A stretch of DNA of 64,000 bases. It comes from Actinopolymorpha rutila (lineage in GTDB: Bacteria > Actinomycetota > Actinomycetes > Propionibacteriales > Actinopolymorphaceae). Location: positions 6,572,001 through 6,636,000 of the forward strand of contig NZ_JACBZH010000001.1 in NCBI RefSeq assembly GCF_013407855.1, written 5' to 3'. Positions 1-8,401 of the stretch are shown here, piece after piece (the stretch's first letter is position 1; the number at the start of each line of letters is the position of its first letter). A program made the translations under genes and the position numbers. The notes below the pieces were generated by a model. The model was not told where the DNA came from. It did no database searches and saw only the letters and a list, made by a program, of their open reading frames with translations.

Positions 1-418
1 CGGCAACATCCTCGATCGGCACCTCGGGGTCGACCCGGTGCTGGTAGTACAGGTCGATGTGGTCGGTACGCAGCCGAGCCAGCGAGTTGTCGACCGCCCG
101 CCGAATGCTTTCCGGCCGGCTGCACAGACCGCCCGGCTCCACGCCGTTCTCGGCAAAAGCGAAACCGAACTTCGTGGCGATCTTCACCCGGTCCCGCACC
201 GGTTCGAGAGCCTCGCCGACAATGTCCTCGTTCGCGAACGGTCCGTACACCTCAGCGGTGTCGAAGAACGTCACGCCGAGGTCCACCGCGCGCCGGATCA
301 GCGCGATCGAGTCCTCTCGTGACGGGCCGCCGGCATTTCCGTAGGCGCCGGTGAGGCTCATACAGCCCAGCCCGATCTCGGAGACCGTCAGGCCGGCGCC
401 GAGTGTTCGTAGATCCAT
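1..418 (-). CDS. aldo/keto reductase, C-terminal part cut by window edge
   Basis: The minus-strand frame opens at an ATG whose complement is at 416-418 and runs off the left edge without a stop. It begins MDLRTLGAGLTVSEIGLGCM, followed by FFDTAEVYG, KIATKFGF and YYQHRVDP, the order expected for an aldo/keto reductase: catalytic Asp and Tyr in DTAEVY, Lys in ATKF, His in QHR. The family reduces aldehydes or ketones with NADPH on a cytoplasmic TIM barrel. Only about 139 codons are visible; the usual length is 310-340. It is the upstream member of a same-strand group of oxidoreductases. Family is clear; substrate cannot be told. Confidence 0.88.
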   Translation of the reverse strand, partial: MDLRTLGAGLTVSEIGLGCMSLTGAYGNAGGPSREDSIALIRRAVDLGVTFFDTAEVYGPFANEDIVGEALEPVRDRVKIATKFGFAFAENGVEPGGLCSRPESIRRAVDNSLARLRTDHIDLYYQHRVDPEVPIEDVA

Positions 419-472
419 GGGAATTCCCTTCGAGTCAGTCATGCAAGCGGGAGGCGCCGAGTCGGCTGCAGT

Positions 473-1273
473 TCACGACTGCTCATCCTTCACCGGTTCG
501 GCGGATGGTTCGGCGGTTGTTGGTGGGGTGATCTCGTTGATCGCGGCGATGGCGTTCAGCGATCGTGGGTAGCCGATGAACGGCAGCAACTGGGTGACGA
601 CCTCGATCAGCCGAGCCCGGTCGTTGCCCACGTTCCGGTTGCCGCGGACGTGTCCCTTGACCTGCTCGTCGCAGCCACCCATGGAGATCAGGAAGGAGAA
701 GGTGACCAGCTCCCGGGTGGGCAGGTCCAGCCCGGTTCGGGTGAGGTGATCTCCGAAGCAGTTTCCGGACAGGTAGCGCTGGATGTGGGCCAGGTCGGCC
801 GGCGCGTTGGCATACATGGCGTCCACCGCGTCGTGGCCGACGATCTCGCCCTGCACGTGGCGGCCTTTTGCCAGCCGATCCTCGGGTGTGGTCGTCGACT
901 GCCCCGGCAGGGGCAGCTCGATCCCGCGCTCGGTGAACACCTCGTTGGTCGCGTGCAGGAAGTCGAACACCTTGCCCATCCCCACGTAGGGGACGGCCTG
1001 GTAGACGATCTCCTTGATCTGCACCGGCGTCACCCCGACCGTCAACGCAGCACCGGCCATGACGCGGTACTCGCGCACCGCCTGCCCCGCGATCAGCGCG
1101 GCGAGTTGCACGATCAGGCGGATGCCGACGTCGAGGGTGCCGTGGTGGACCACCTCGTCGAAGGCGAAGTTGTCGAAGTACTCGACCAGCTCCGGATCGG
1201 TGGTCGCCAACGTGGAGACGTGGCCGGGGAACAGCTGCTCGTGGTTGCGGCGGGCGGCCTCACTGATGGCCAT
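473..1273 (-). CDS. carboxymuconolactone decarboxylase family protein with two CMD domains
   Basis: I start at the ATG of MAISEAARRNHEQLFPGHVS because a strong AGGAGG lies about 9 nt upstream; the frame opens further upstream but that part overlaps the next gene. The 266-residue protein has two CMD/AhpD-like repeats, roughly residues 20-110 (with VHHGTLDVGIR and YVGMGKVFDF) and 140-245 (with LDLPTRELVTFSFL and GYPRSLNAI). Members act as gamma-carboxymuconolactone decarboxylases or hydroperoxide reductases. Neither repeat shows the CxxC of peroxidase AhpD; the second has GGCDEQVKGH, one Cys and a nearby His. It sits between aldo/keto reductase genes, which suggests co-expression in one aromatic or aldehyde detoxification unit, but the substrate is unknown. 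Confidence 0.85.
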   Translation of the reverse strand: MAISEAARRNHEQLFPGHVSTLATTDPELVEYFDNFAFDEVVHHGTLDVGIRLIVQLAALIAGQAVREYRVMAGAALTVGVTPVQIKEIVYQAVPYVGMGKVFDFLHATNEVFTERGIELPLPGQSTTTPEDRLAKGRHVQGEIVGHDAVDAMYANAPADLAHIQRYLSGNCFGDHLTRTGLDLPTRELVTFSFLISMGGCDEQVKGHVRGNRNVGNDRARLIEVVTQLLPFIGYPRSLNAIAAINEITPPTTAEPSAEPVKDEQS

Positions 1274-1292
1274 CTGCACAGTCCTCCTCAGC

Positions 1293-2261
1293 TCAGAATC
1301 CGGCCGGCTGCTGTGGCACGTACGGCTCCTCGAGGGCGGCGATCTCCTTCTCGGACAGCTGCACGTCAAGCGCCGCGGCCGCGTCGGTCAGGTGATGCGG
1401 CTTGGTGGCGCCCACGATCGGAGCGGTGACCACCGGGTTCCTCAGCACCCAGGCCAACGCGACCTGCGCCATCGGGATCCCCCGCGCCTCGGCGATGCGC
1501 TGCACGCCGCCGATGATCTCTTCGTTGCCGTCGCCGAAGAACCGCTTCCCGACCGGATCGACCTCGCCGCGGGTGGTGCGGTGCTCCCCGTACGGGCGCG
1601 CCAGCCGCCCCTTGGCCAGCGGCGACCAGGGAATGGAGCCGACTCCCTGGTCGGCGAGCAGGCCGAACATCTCCCGCTCCTCCTCCCGCTGGAGCAGGTT
1701 GTACAGGTCCTGCATCGCCACGAACCTGGTCCAGCCGTTGAGCTCGGCGGCGTACTGCATCTTGGCGAACTGCCATGCCCACATCGAGGAGGCGCCGAGG
1801 TAGCGGGCCTTGCCGGCCTTGACCACGTCGTGCAGGGCCTCCATCGTCTCCTCGACCGGAGTGCTCGGGTCGAAGCGGTGGATCTGGTAGAGGTCGACGT
1901 AGTCGGTGCCCAGCCGGCTGAGGGATGCGTCGATCTGCTCCATGATCGCCTTCCGTGACAGCCCGGAGCCGCCGGGACCGTCGTGCATCCGGAAGTGGAC
2001 CTTGGTGGCCAGCACGACGTCCTCGCGGCGGGAGTACGTACGGATCGCCTTGCCGGTGATCTCCTCCGAGCTGCCGAGCTGGTAGACGTTGGCGGTGTCC
2101 CAGAAGGTGATGCCGAGCTCGACGGCCTGACGGAAGAACGGCCCCGCTTCCTCCTCACCGAGGGACCACTCGCTGAAGCCGCGGTGCTCACCGAAGCTCA
2201 TGCAGCCCAGGGCGATGCGGCTGACCTTCAGCCCCGAAGTGCCGAGGCGGGTGTATTCCAT
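1293..2261 (-). CDS. aldo/keto reductase
   Basis: Complete 322-residue aldo/keto reductase. The catalytic tetrad is visible: D55 and Y60 in WDTANVYQ, K87 in LATKVHF, H128 in YQIHRFD. The C-terminal NADP-binding segment is present (VVTAPIVGATKPHHL). Length is normal for the family, with similarity to the YhdN/perakine-reductase type. It reduces carbonyl groups with NADPH in the cytosol. The stop lies only 20 nt before the start of the downstream CMD gene, so the two are almost certainly co-transcribed. It is a paralogue of the truncated reductase at the window start, which shares the GLGCMS motif. The substrate cannot be inferred. Confidence 0.93.
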   Translation of the reverse strand: MEYTRLGTSGLKVSRIALGCMSFGEHRGFSEWSLGEEEAGPFFRQAVELGITFWDTANVYQLGSSEEITGKAIRTYSRREDVVLATKVHFRMHDGPGGSGLSRKAIMEQIDASLSRLGTDYVDLYQIHRFDPSTPVEETMEALHDVVKAGKARYLGASSMWAWQFAKMQYAAELNGWTRFVAMQDLYNLLQREEEREMFGLLADQGVGSIPWSPLAKGRLARPYGEHRTTRGEVDPVGKRFFGDGNEEIIGGVQRIAEARGIPMAQVALAWVLRNPVVTAPIVGATKPHHLTDAAAALDVQLSEKEIAALEEPYVPQQPAGF

Positions 2262-2312
2262 GAGGCGTCCTTCCGGTCCGGTGTAAAGCCGGTATTGACA
2301 TGTCGTACTCGA

Positions 2313-3329
2313 TCAGGGTCGGAGCAGGGCCTTGATGGCGCGCCGTTCGTCCATCGCGGCGTACGCATCAGCGACCTGCTTCAGGGGCAGCTCAAGGTCG
2401 AACACCTTGCCCGGCTCGATCTTTCGGGTGAGCACCCGGTCGAGCAGATCGGGCAGGTACTGCGGCACCGACGCCGGCCCGCCCTTGACGCCGACATTGC
2501 GGAAGAACGTCTCGGGGACGGGCAGCTCGACACCGTGCGGGACGCCGACGACGCCGACCATCCCGCCGGGCCGGACGGAGCTGGCCGCCTGGGTCATCGA
2601 CTCCGCAGTGCCGACGGCCTCGCAGACGGCGTCCGCGCCGATTCCGCCGGTGAGGTCCATGATCGCCGCCACGCCGTCGTCGCCGCGGTCGGCGACGATG
2701 TCGGTGGCGCCGAACTCGGTGGCGAGCTTCTGCCGGGACTCGTGCCGGCTCATCGCGATGATCCGGTCGGCACCGAGTTCACGGGCGGCGAGCACCGCGG
2801 ACAACCCGACGGCGCCGTCGCCCACCACCGCGACCGTCGACCCCGGACTCACCCCGGCGGTGACGGCCGCGTGCCAGCCGGTGCTCATCACATCCGACAG
2901 CGCCAGCAGGGAGGGGATCAGATCGTCGTCGGGCTGGTCTGGGGTGGCGAACAGGGTGCCGTCTGCCTGCGGGATGCGGATGAACTCCGACTGGCAGCCG
3001 TCGAAGCCGGTGGAGTTCACGCAGGAGAACTGGAACCCGGCGCGGCAGTGCGGGCAGGTGCCGTCGGAGGCGTAGAACCCACCGACGACGAACTGGCCCG
3101 GGCGCAGAGTCGACACCTGTCCGCCGACCTCTTCCACGATCCCGACGTACTCGTGACCGTAGGCACGGGGCCCGCCCAACTGGTCGATGCCGCGGTAGGG
3201 CCACAGATCCGACCCGCACACACACGTCGCCACCGTGCGGATGATCGCGTCGGTCGGCTCAATGATCACCGGATCAGGCCGGTCCTCGAACCGGACGTCC
3301 CCGGCGCCGTACAGGATCGTTCCACGCAT
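2313..3329 (-). CDS. zinc-dependent alcohol dehydrogenase (MDR family)
   Basis: A 338-residue medium-chain dehydrogenase. The catalytic zinc ligands are C38 in TCVCGSD and H59-E60 in AYGHEY. The structural-zinc loop reads D89-G-T-C92-P-H-C95 then C103, so the first of the usual four cysteines is aspartate. The Rossmann motif GDGAVG follows at about 170. The start ATG at 3329 gives the standard MDR N-terminus. It oxidises alcohols or sugars, or reduces aldehydes, using NAD(P). It is 51 nt upstream of the aldo/keto reductase on the same strand, so it is probably the first gene of the oxidoreductase operon that runs to the left edge. Confidence 0.92.
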   Translation of the reverse strand: MRGTILYGAGDVRFEDRPDPVIIEPTDAIIRTVATCVCGSDLWPYRGIDQLGGPRAYGHEYVGIVEEVGGQVSTLRPGQFVVGGFYASDGTCPHCRAGFQFSCVNSTGFDGCQSEFIRIPQADGTLFATPDQPDDDLIPSLLALSDVMSTGWHAAVTAGVSPGSTVAVVGDGAVGLSAVLAARELGADRIIAMSRHESRQKLATEFGATDIVADRGDDGVAAIMDLTGGIGADAVCEAVGTAESMTQAASSVRPGGMVGVVGVPHGVELPVPETFFRNVGVKGGPASVPQYLPDLLDRVLTRKIEPGKVFDLELPLKQVADAYAAMDERRAIKALLRP

Positions 3330-4059
3330 GAGCAGTCATCTCTTTTCATCTCAGGCGGCCGACAGGGCCGCCGCTCGGTTCTCGTCCACCCGTTCATCGG
3401 CGTCGTCCACACAACCTCATCGAGGCTGTCTCAAAGGGCCCTGGCACTTCTCAGCGAACCTGCCCAGGCATTGCAGTCGTGCTTCTTCACCAGCGGGGCG
3501 ATGTCCACACCACCGAGCCGGTGGGGCCGAGGAGCGGTTGGAGTTCATGGCCGGCCGCTGGGCGGCCGACCTCGGCGAACCGGCCCAGGATTCGGCGGAG
3601 TCCGGCGGTCCGCCGATGGATTCGGACGGCCGCATCGGTGCCGGCCCGCACGGGCGCCGGCACCGCCACATCGGCCCCACGCCTGGATACCGGGGCGGCC
3701 AGAACGTCGTTGTCGATCATGAGTTCCTTGTGCGTCGTTCGTCGCTGTCTCCGGGCGGACATCTGTCGACGCGGACAATCACGTCGGTCTACCCGGTTGA
3801 CGCCAAGCAAACCCGGAGCGCACCCAACGAGGGAGATCCTGGCTATCCAGGTACTGACAGGGCCCCTCACCCACATTTGCGGCCTGTAGCTTCGCGCAGT
3901 TGACCGGTCGCCCTGCGCGACGGGTGCCTGCAGCGCGCATGCAGCCTCTTTGCGGTCGGATCCCCAGTCGACGGCGGCGAAGACCGGGCTGGAAGTGCCC
4001 GTCGTTCGGGGTAACGGCGGTACCTCCTTGACTGCGGGGAAGCCGCCTACCCTGGGGCC
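3330..4059. other. 730-nt intergenic region, degenerate, no convincing gene
   Basis: This is the longest gene-poor stretch in the first 30 kb. Several open frames cross it on both strands but none has a family match, a good RBS or consistent codon bias. A short minus-strand stretch ending near 3422 reads like coding sequence (DIAPLVKKHDCNAWAGSLR) but is broken by an in-frame stop just upstream, so it may be the tail of a decayed gene. Near 3820-3927 the minus strand can form a tRNA-like acceptor pairing without a proper T-arm. The right end must hold the promoter of the XRE regulator. Confidence 0.4.
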
Positions 4060-4947
4060 ATGGGCGAGATCGACCACCGCGCGGAGGTCCGCGAGTTTCT
4101 GAGCACGCGCCGGGCGCGCATCACCCCCGAACAGGCAGGACTGCCCGCCTACGGCGGCAACCGCCGGGTCAAGGGGCTACGCCGCGAAGAGGTCGCGATG
4201 CTCGCCGGCGTCTCCATCGACTACTACGTTCGGATGGAACGGGGCAACCTGTCCGGGGCGTCCGAGGGCGTACTGGACGCCCTGAGTCGCGCACTGCAAC
4301 TGGACGAGGCCGAGCGAGAGCACCTCTACGCCCTCGCCCGCACCGCGGAGCCCGGCCCTCGCCCCCGCCGGTCACCGCCCACCACGGTGCGGCCGGCCGT
4401 ACAGCTGGTGCTCGACGCGATCAGCGACGCGCCGGCGTGGGTGCGCAACGGCCGGCACGACATCGTGGCGATGAACCGTCTCGGCCGCGCCCTCTACGCC
4501 CCCGTCCTGGCCGACCCGCGCCGCCCGGCCAACACGACCAGGTTCCTCTACCTCGACCCAGCCGCACGGGACTTCTTCGTCGACTGGGACCGCGTCGCCA
4601 ACGACGCCGCCGCGATGCTGCGCCTGGAGGCCGGGCGAAACCCGCACGACCGCAAACTCATCGAACTGGTCGGCGAGCTCTCCACCCGCAGCGAGATCTT
4701 CCGCAGGCGATGGGCCTCCCACGACGTGCAGTACCACCGCAGCGGCCAGAAGCGGCTACGGCACCCGGTCGTGGGGCAACTGGACCTGAACTTCGAGTCG
4801 ATGGAACTGCCGTCCGAACCCGGCCTGACCCTCAACGTCTACACCGCCGCACCGGGCACCCCCACCGCCGACGGCCTGAAAGTCCTTGCCAGCTGGGCCG
4901 CCACCCAGGACCTTGACCAGCCGCAGTCGACGACACCTCAAACGTGA
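4060..4947 (+). CDS. XRE-family regulator with MmyB-like ligand-binding domain
   Basis: A 295-residue regulator. Residues about 10-85 hold an XRE helix-turn-helix (VKGLRREEVAMLAGVSIDYY, then VRMERGNLSGASEGVLDALS). Residues about 105-280 match the MmyB-type C-terminal domain (AWVRNGRHDIVAMNRLGRAL, later LPSEPGLTLNVYTAAPGT), a PAS-like ligand-binding fold common in actinomycetes. Such proteins control neighbouring oxidoreductases or secondary-metabolism genes. It diverges from the minus-strand reductase operon across 730 nt and is a plausible regulator of it; that is inference. Length and domain order are normal. Confidence 0.93.
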   Translation: MGEIDHRAEVREFLSTRRARITPEQAGLPAYGGNRRVKGLRREEVAMLAGVSIDYYVRMERGNLSGASEGVLDALSRALQLDEAEREHLYALARTAEPGPRPRRSPPTTVRPAVQLVLDAISDAPAWVRNGRHDIVAMNRLGRALYAPVLADPRRPANTTRFLYLDPAARDFFVDWDRVANDAAAMLRLEAGRNPHDRKLIELVGELSTRSEIFRRRWASHDVQYHRSGQKRLRHPVVGQLDLNFESMELPSEPGLTLNVYTAAPGTPTADGLKVLASWAATQDLDQPQSTTPQT

Positions 4948-4951
4948 CGGA

Positions 4952-5344
4952 TCATTCGTACGGAACATCCTCGTTCTGCGACGTTGCCCAGTTGGTCACG
5001 ACGCCAGGCCCAACCGCCCGCACCTTGAAGTACAACTCCGCTGAACCTTCCCAGACCGGTTCAGAGTCTTCCACCTTGCTGTGCTTGACGACAGCATTCA
5101 AGCCAATTGTGTTCGGCCCGACCTGACTGAGTGCCGGCCCTACCTGAAAACTGTCGTCGGCATACACGGTATCGTCGCCGAACGTGTCATCGTCCATAAC
5201 TCGGACCTGCAACTTCATGGAGTTGTCGCCGAGCTTGCGCCTATCCGCTTCCGTCATGATGAGCGTTGTGGCGCCTACAAGGTTGACGTCGTCTTCGACC
5301 TTTCGGGGCTCGACATACTCCCAGGTCCCGACAAGCTTGGCCAT
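4952..5344 (-). CDS. hypothetical 130-residue protein, C2-like beta-sandwich
   Basis: The frame runs from ATG 5344 to a stop just after the regulator's stop; the convergent genes are separated by 4 nt. The protein is acidic and beta-rich, with no signal peptide or membrane segment. One stretch, LQVRVMDDDTFGDDTVYADD, resembles the calcium-binding loop of C2-like domains (alternating Asp in a beta context). I do not recognise the family. The base composition looks lower in GC than its neighbours, with many third-position A/T codons, which could mean recent acquisition. Function unknown. Confidence 0.7.
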   Translation of the reverse strand: MAKLVGTWEYVEPRKVEDDVNLVGATTLIMTEADRRKLGDNSMKLQVRVMDDDTFGDDTVYADDSFQVGPALSQVGPNTIGLNAVVKHSKVEDSEPVWEGSAELYFKVRAVGPGVVTNWATSQNEDVPYE

Positions 5345-5538
5345 GAGTTATGTCTCCTGTCGTCTCGGCGCAACCCGCGATGGGCTGAAGAACAAGCCTC
5401 TTGACGAAATCGATTCGTACGTACGCGATGTCGCCACCGTATTCAGGGTCTCCGGCCAACTACGCGGCCGTGAATCATTTCAGGTTACGCCTGCCTCAGC
5501 ACAGGGAGTACCCCCGAATTGACTACCCCATAAGTATC

Positions 5539-5565
5539 CTTCGGTGGACCACCGGACCACCGAAG
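5539..5565 (-). terminator. hairpin downstream of the CmcI-like gene
   Basis: CTTCGGTGG and CCACCGAAG form a perfect 9-bp stem around a 9-nt loop, 57-83 nt past the stop of the minus-strand CmcI-like gene. No U-tract follows, which is common for actinobacterial terminators. Confidence 0.5.
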
Positions 5566-5621
5566 TGACGATTGTCGGGTGCGGGCCGAGCACTCGGACC
5601 CTGAACTCTGCACCAGACCAG

Positions 5622-6545
5622 CTACTTGACCTTCTTGAGGTAGCCGCGCGGGTTCAGCGTCATCAGGAACTTGTGCTTCGACTCGTCGATCTCGAAGTCG
5701 CCGTTCTTCTTCATGAACTCGTCGATGGCTTCCCAGGGACCTGGGCCGTACGTGGTGTCGACGGGATGGCCGTTGATATTGGAGTCCTCGACGATGAGGT
5801 AGGAGCCCGTGCTCACCACGTCGTGCCACAACCGCATCTCGTCGAGGACATGCCGTTGGGAGTGGTCGGAGTCGAGGATGATCAGCGTCTTGCCGCCCTC
5901 GGGCAGCATGGCGAGCACTTCTTTCTTGAGCGCAGGGTCGGTCGACGACCCGATCAGGAAAGTCAGGCGTGGGTGCACGAGGCCGCCGGTGCGGGACTTG
6001 ATGTCGATGGAGACGACGCGGCCGCGGCCCATGGTCTCGCACATGTCGGCCAGGAAGTAGCCGCTGCCACCGAACGCCGTGCCCGTCTCGATGATCAGGT
6101 CGGGCTGGACCTCGTGCATGATCTCCTGGTAGAGCCACACGTCGAGGGGGCACTTCCAGATCTTGACCCCGCGGTAGTACGTGTTGTGCCAGGTCGTCCC
6201 CTTCGCGCCGTAGTAGATCCGGTGAAACTGGTCGATCACGGCCCGGCGAAGTCGCTTCGACGGGCGAATTCTCCCGGTGCTGCGGTCCCACAACTGTTCG
6301 AGCGCAGCGGCCACGGCTTCGATGTGCTCTGGCGATGGGCTGTCGTCGACCGGACCGCCGGCGACCCGGGAGATCGCCTCGAGCGCCTGACGCCCGGTCT
6401 CGGCTCCCTTTCCGCGCTTGGCCCGACGGGCCAACGTCTGGACTCTGTTGATGGCCAACGAGTCGACTCGGGCGATCACGGTCCGGCGTAGAACTGAAGC
6501 ACTCCGTCCGCTGCTCACTTTGTCGTTCCTGATCAGTCCGCGCAT
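5622..6545 (-). CDS. CmcI-like cephalosporin hydroxylase / SAM-dependent methyltransferase family
   Basis: The frame is open to 6896, but I start at ATG 6545 (MRGLIRND), preceded by GGGAGG at good spacing; the upstream extension has no protein-like character. The 307-residue product has an N-terminal basic helical segment, then HRIYYGAKGTTWHNTYYRGV, the motif LIIETGTAFGGSGYF (SAM-binding loop), LIILDSDHSQRHVLDE (metal/catalytic region) and YLIVEDSNINGHPV. This is the order of CmcI/rhamnosyl O-methyltransferase proteins (PF04989). Despite the name, the family is a class I methyltransferase fold usually acting on sugars or secondary metabolites. It stands alone here, so its substrate is unknown. 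Confidence 0.88.
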   Translation of the reverse strand: MRGLIRNDKVSSGRSASVLRRTVIARVDSLAINRVQTLARRAKRGKGAETGRQALEAISRVAGGPVDDSPSPEHIEAVAAALEQLWDRSTGRIRPSKRLRRAVIDQFHRIYYGAKGTTWHNTYYRGVKIWKCPLDVWLYQEIMHEVQPDLIIETGTAFGGSGYFLADMCETMGRGRVVSIDIKSRTGGLVHPRLTFLIGSSTDPALKKEVLAMLPEGGKTLIILDSDHSQRHVLDEMRLWHDVVSTGSYLIVEDSNINGHPVDTTYGPGPWEAIDEFMKKNGDFEIDESKHKFLMTLNPRGYLKKVK

Positions 6546-6939
6546 CCCGTGCCTCCCACAAGCCTGTTGATTGATCGCACACGGTAGATGCGACAGGTCT
6601 CTGGTGAAAAGCCCAATGTGGGAGAGACCGCGACCCACCGGCTGACATGCCGATCTGCAGCCCGCCGGTCGGCGACCGGTCGGCAGCATCCGCCCGGCCG
6701 CGGAGACCAAGGGCACACCGGCGGGGACGCGTATGACGGTGCGAGACGAGCATGGGTGGGGTGGGGTGTATTGGGTGACGGTTATGCACGAGCACCGCAG
6801 AGCTGGCGTGGGAGGAACCTTGATGCGCTCGGTGCTGAGTGAACTGGCAGGCTTGCCCGTCGTGTTGTGCGCCACCGCGGCAGGTCCCGTCACCACGCCG
6901 TCGTGCCGATGAGCACTCCGGCCAGCGAGGAGAAGAGCC
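6546..6939. other. 394-nt divergent intergenic region
   Basis: This separates the minus-strand CmcI-like gene from the plus-strand PEGA-like gene and must contain both promoters. It also contains a 29-codon ORF with an excellent GGGAGGA ribosome binding site (listed separately). I see no RNA gene or long repeat. Confidence 0.5.
6823..6912 (+). CDS. possible 29-residue peptide ORF
   Basis: ATG 6823 is preceded by GGGAGGA at about 7 nt, one of the best ribosome binding sites nearby. The 29 codons end at TGA 6912 and give a peptide starting MRSVLSELAGLPVV and ending VTTPSCR, with two cysteines and several Thr/Ser in the last 15 residues. It could be a leader peptide for the gene at 6940, a small hydrophobic peptide or a RiPP-like precursor; no modifying enzyme supports the last idea. 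Expression is not shown. Confidence 0.25.
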   Translation: MRSVLSELAGLPVVLCATAAGPVTTPSCR

Positions 6940-7311
6940 GTGAACCATCAGCTGCGCAGGGGCTCGGACCTTGGGTGTGCCGACGGTACGTCGAGCGGGC
7001 AAGGAGCGCTGCGCGTGACACGCGAGCCCGCCAGGTGGCGGGACAAGTGGCGCGCGTACCGGATCCTGGTCGACGGGGTCCAGGTCGGAAAGGTGCGACG
7101 GGGCGAGTCGACCACTGTCACGTTGACTCCGGGAACCCACCACGTCCGGCTCCGTATCGACTGGTGCACGAGCCCGGAAGTGTCGGTCGACATCACCGCC
7201 GGCGAGCAGTCCGAGCTGGAGTGCGGTCCCGCGCGTAGCGAACTGGGCAACGCACGGCAGATGCGCGAGGCCCCGGACACCTACCTGTGGCTTCGTCCGG
7301 CGGCGGTGTGA
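6940..7311 (+). CDS. small PEGA-like protein
   Basis: The GTG start at 6940 follows AGGAGAAG. A shorter start at GTG 7014 is also possible and would drop the first 24 low-complexity residues. Residues about 35-95 form a compact beta unit (YRILVDGVQVGKVRRGESTT, then PGTHHVRLRIDWCTSPEV) like PEGA-type carbohydrate/peptidoglycan-associated modules, in which a short beta-sandwich carries a G-x-h motif. No signal peptide or membrane helix is present, so it is probably cytoplasmic. It diverges from the CmcI-like gene. Function unknown. Confidence 0.65.
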   Translation: MNHQLRRGSDLGCADGTSSGQGALRVTREPARWRDKWRAYRILVDGVQVGKVRRGESTTVTLTPGTHHVRLRIDWCTSPEVSVDITAGEQSELECGPARSELGNARQMREAPDTYLWLRPAAV

Positions 7312-7411
7312 CGCCTGACACCTGATCAGCCGCTCACGCTGGTACGGCACGCTGTGGCGTACGCTCCAGCGTCCACCGCCGGTCGCCACCCTGATCAGGC
7401 GTCGTGACTCT

Positions 7412-8284
7412 CTAGCACTCGGTGAGGAGGTCGTGTGGGGAGAGTCCCGTGTAGCGGCGTACGGTGCGGTAGCACTGGGCGTAGCTGCCGAACCCCGCGG
7501 CGAAACCGGCTTCTGTCATTGGCATGCCCACGGGGTGGGCGATCAGCTCGCGAAAACGCCGCAGGCGTTGCTTGTTGCGAAAGTCGGTCATCGACTCGCC
7601 GAGTTGTTGCTGGAACAGCGTGCTCAGCCACGGACGGCTGACACCGCAGCGGCCGGCCAGCGCCTCCAGGTCGTTGGCCTCGGCGTCGCCGGAATGGTCG
7701 AACAGCCATCGCGCTGCGAACTCGACAGCCGGATGCAGGTGTTCGCCGGTGAGTGCGAGATCGGCACTCTGGAACGCTCGCCAGCACTCCGACAGCAGCC
7801 ATGCCAGCCCGATCCGATGCCGCTTCGTGGACATGCCTGGATCGTCCAGTTGCGCGAAAAGCCTCGCCAGCTCACGGGTTTCGGACCTGCCGGGTACGCG
7901 GACCAGCGTCTCCTCCGGCGACTCGTGCAGCCACGCGGCCGGAGGGCCGGCGCCGTCGGCCGCAGGTGTGGCGTTCGAGGTGACCAGCGCGGGACAGAAC
8001 ACACCGATCCACATCTGCAGGTCGGCCGACCGGTTGATCAGCCGATGCGGCTGGCTGGGCAGCAACCAGCACAGGCCATGCCGCGGAAGGTGAACCCGGA
8101 GCCCGGCGACGAGGTACTCCGCCCACCCATCCAGGACGAGGTTGACTTCGAGCTCGTCGTGCCGATGATCCCGGCGCATGGCGGGTACCGCCCATGCCTG
8201 GTGCAGGCTCGTCCAGCCCTCCCGGTCCGGCGCGATCCGCAGATCGGTGGCGGGTTGGAGCTCGGCCGCTGCGCGTACCGGCAT
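7412..8284 (-). CDS. AraC-family transcriptional regulator
   Basis: I start at ATG 8284 (MPVRAAAELQPATDL), preceded by AGGTGA; the frame is open further but the extra 54 residues overlap the divergent promoter. The 290-residue protein has an N-terminal cupin-like sensor (residues about 20-140, with HRHDELEVNLVLDGWAEYLV and HGLCWLLPSQPHRLINRS) and two C-terminal helix-turn-helix motifs (CGVSRPWLSTLFQQQLGESM, then AGFAAGFGSYAQCYRTVRRY). Such proteins usually respond to sugars. The 117-nt divergent gap to the dioxygenase-like gene makes that gene its most likely target. Confidence 0.92.
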   Translation of the reverse strand: MPVRAAAELQPATDLRIAPDREGWTSLHQAWAVPAMRRDHRHDELEVNLVLDGWAEYLVAGLRVHLPRHGLCWLLPSQPHRLINRSADLQMWIGVFCPALVTSNATPAADGAGPPAAWLHESPEETLVRVPGRSETRELARLFAQLDDPGMSTKRHRIGLAWLLSECWRAFQSADLALTGEHLHPAVEFAARWLFDHSGDAEANDLEALAGRCGVSRPWLSTLFQQQLGESMTDFRNKQRLRRFRELIAHPVGMPMTEAGFAAGFGSYAQCYRTVRRYTGLSPHDLLTEC

Positions 8285-8401
8285 AGTGAGCTCACCTGAC
8301 CAGATGCAATAAAAGCAGAACGAGCGGTAATGCGGAGAGGCCTTGGAGCATGTCAACCTGTTGCGGAAGCCAAGCGGCTCCATCCGTTCGGAGGTTACCA
8401 G

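Noticed and set aside
3487..4077. 196-codon minus-strand frame in the large gap
   Set aside because: No family resemblance, no RBS, and Arg/Pro/Ala-rich composition; it overlaps the regulator start.
5485..7389. Very long open frame on the minus strand across the CmcI-like region
   Set aside because: It is out of frame with the CmcI-like protein, which has clear motifs. The long frame is Arg/Pro/Gly-rich, typical of a high-GC shadow.
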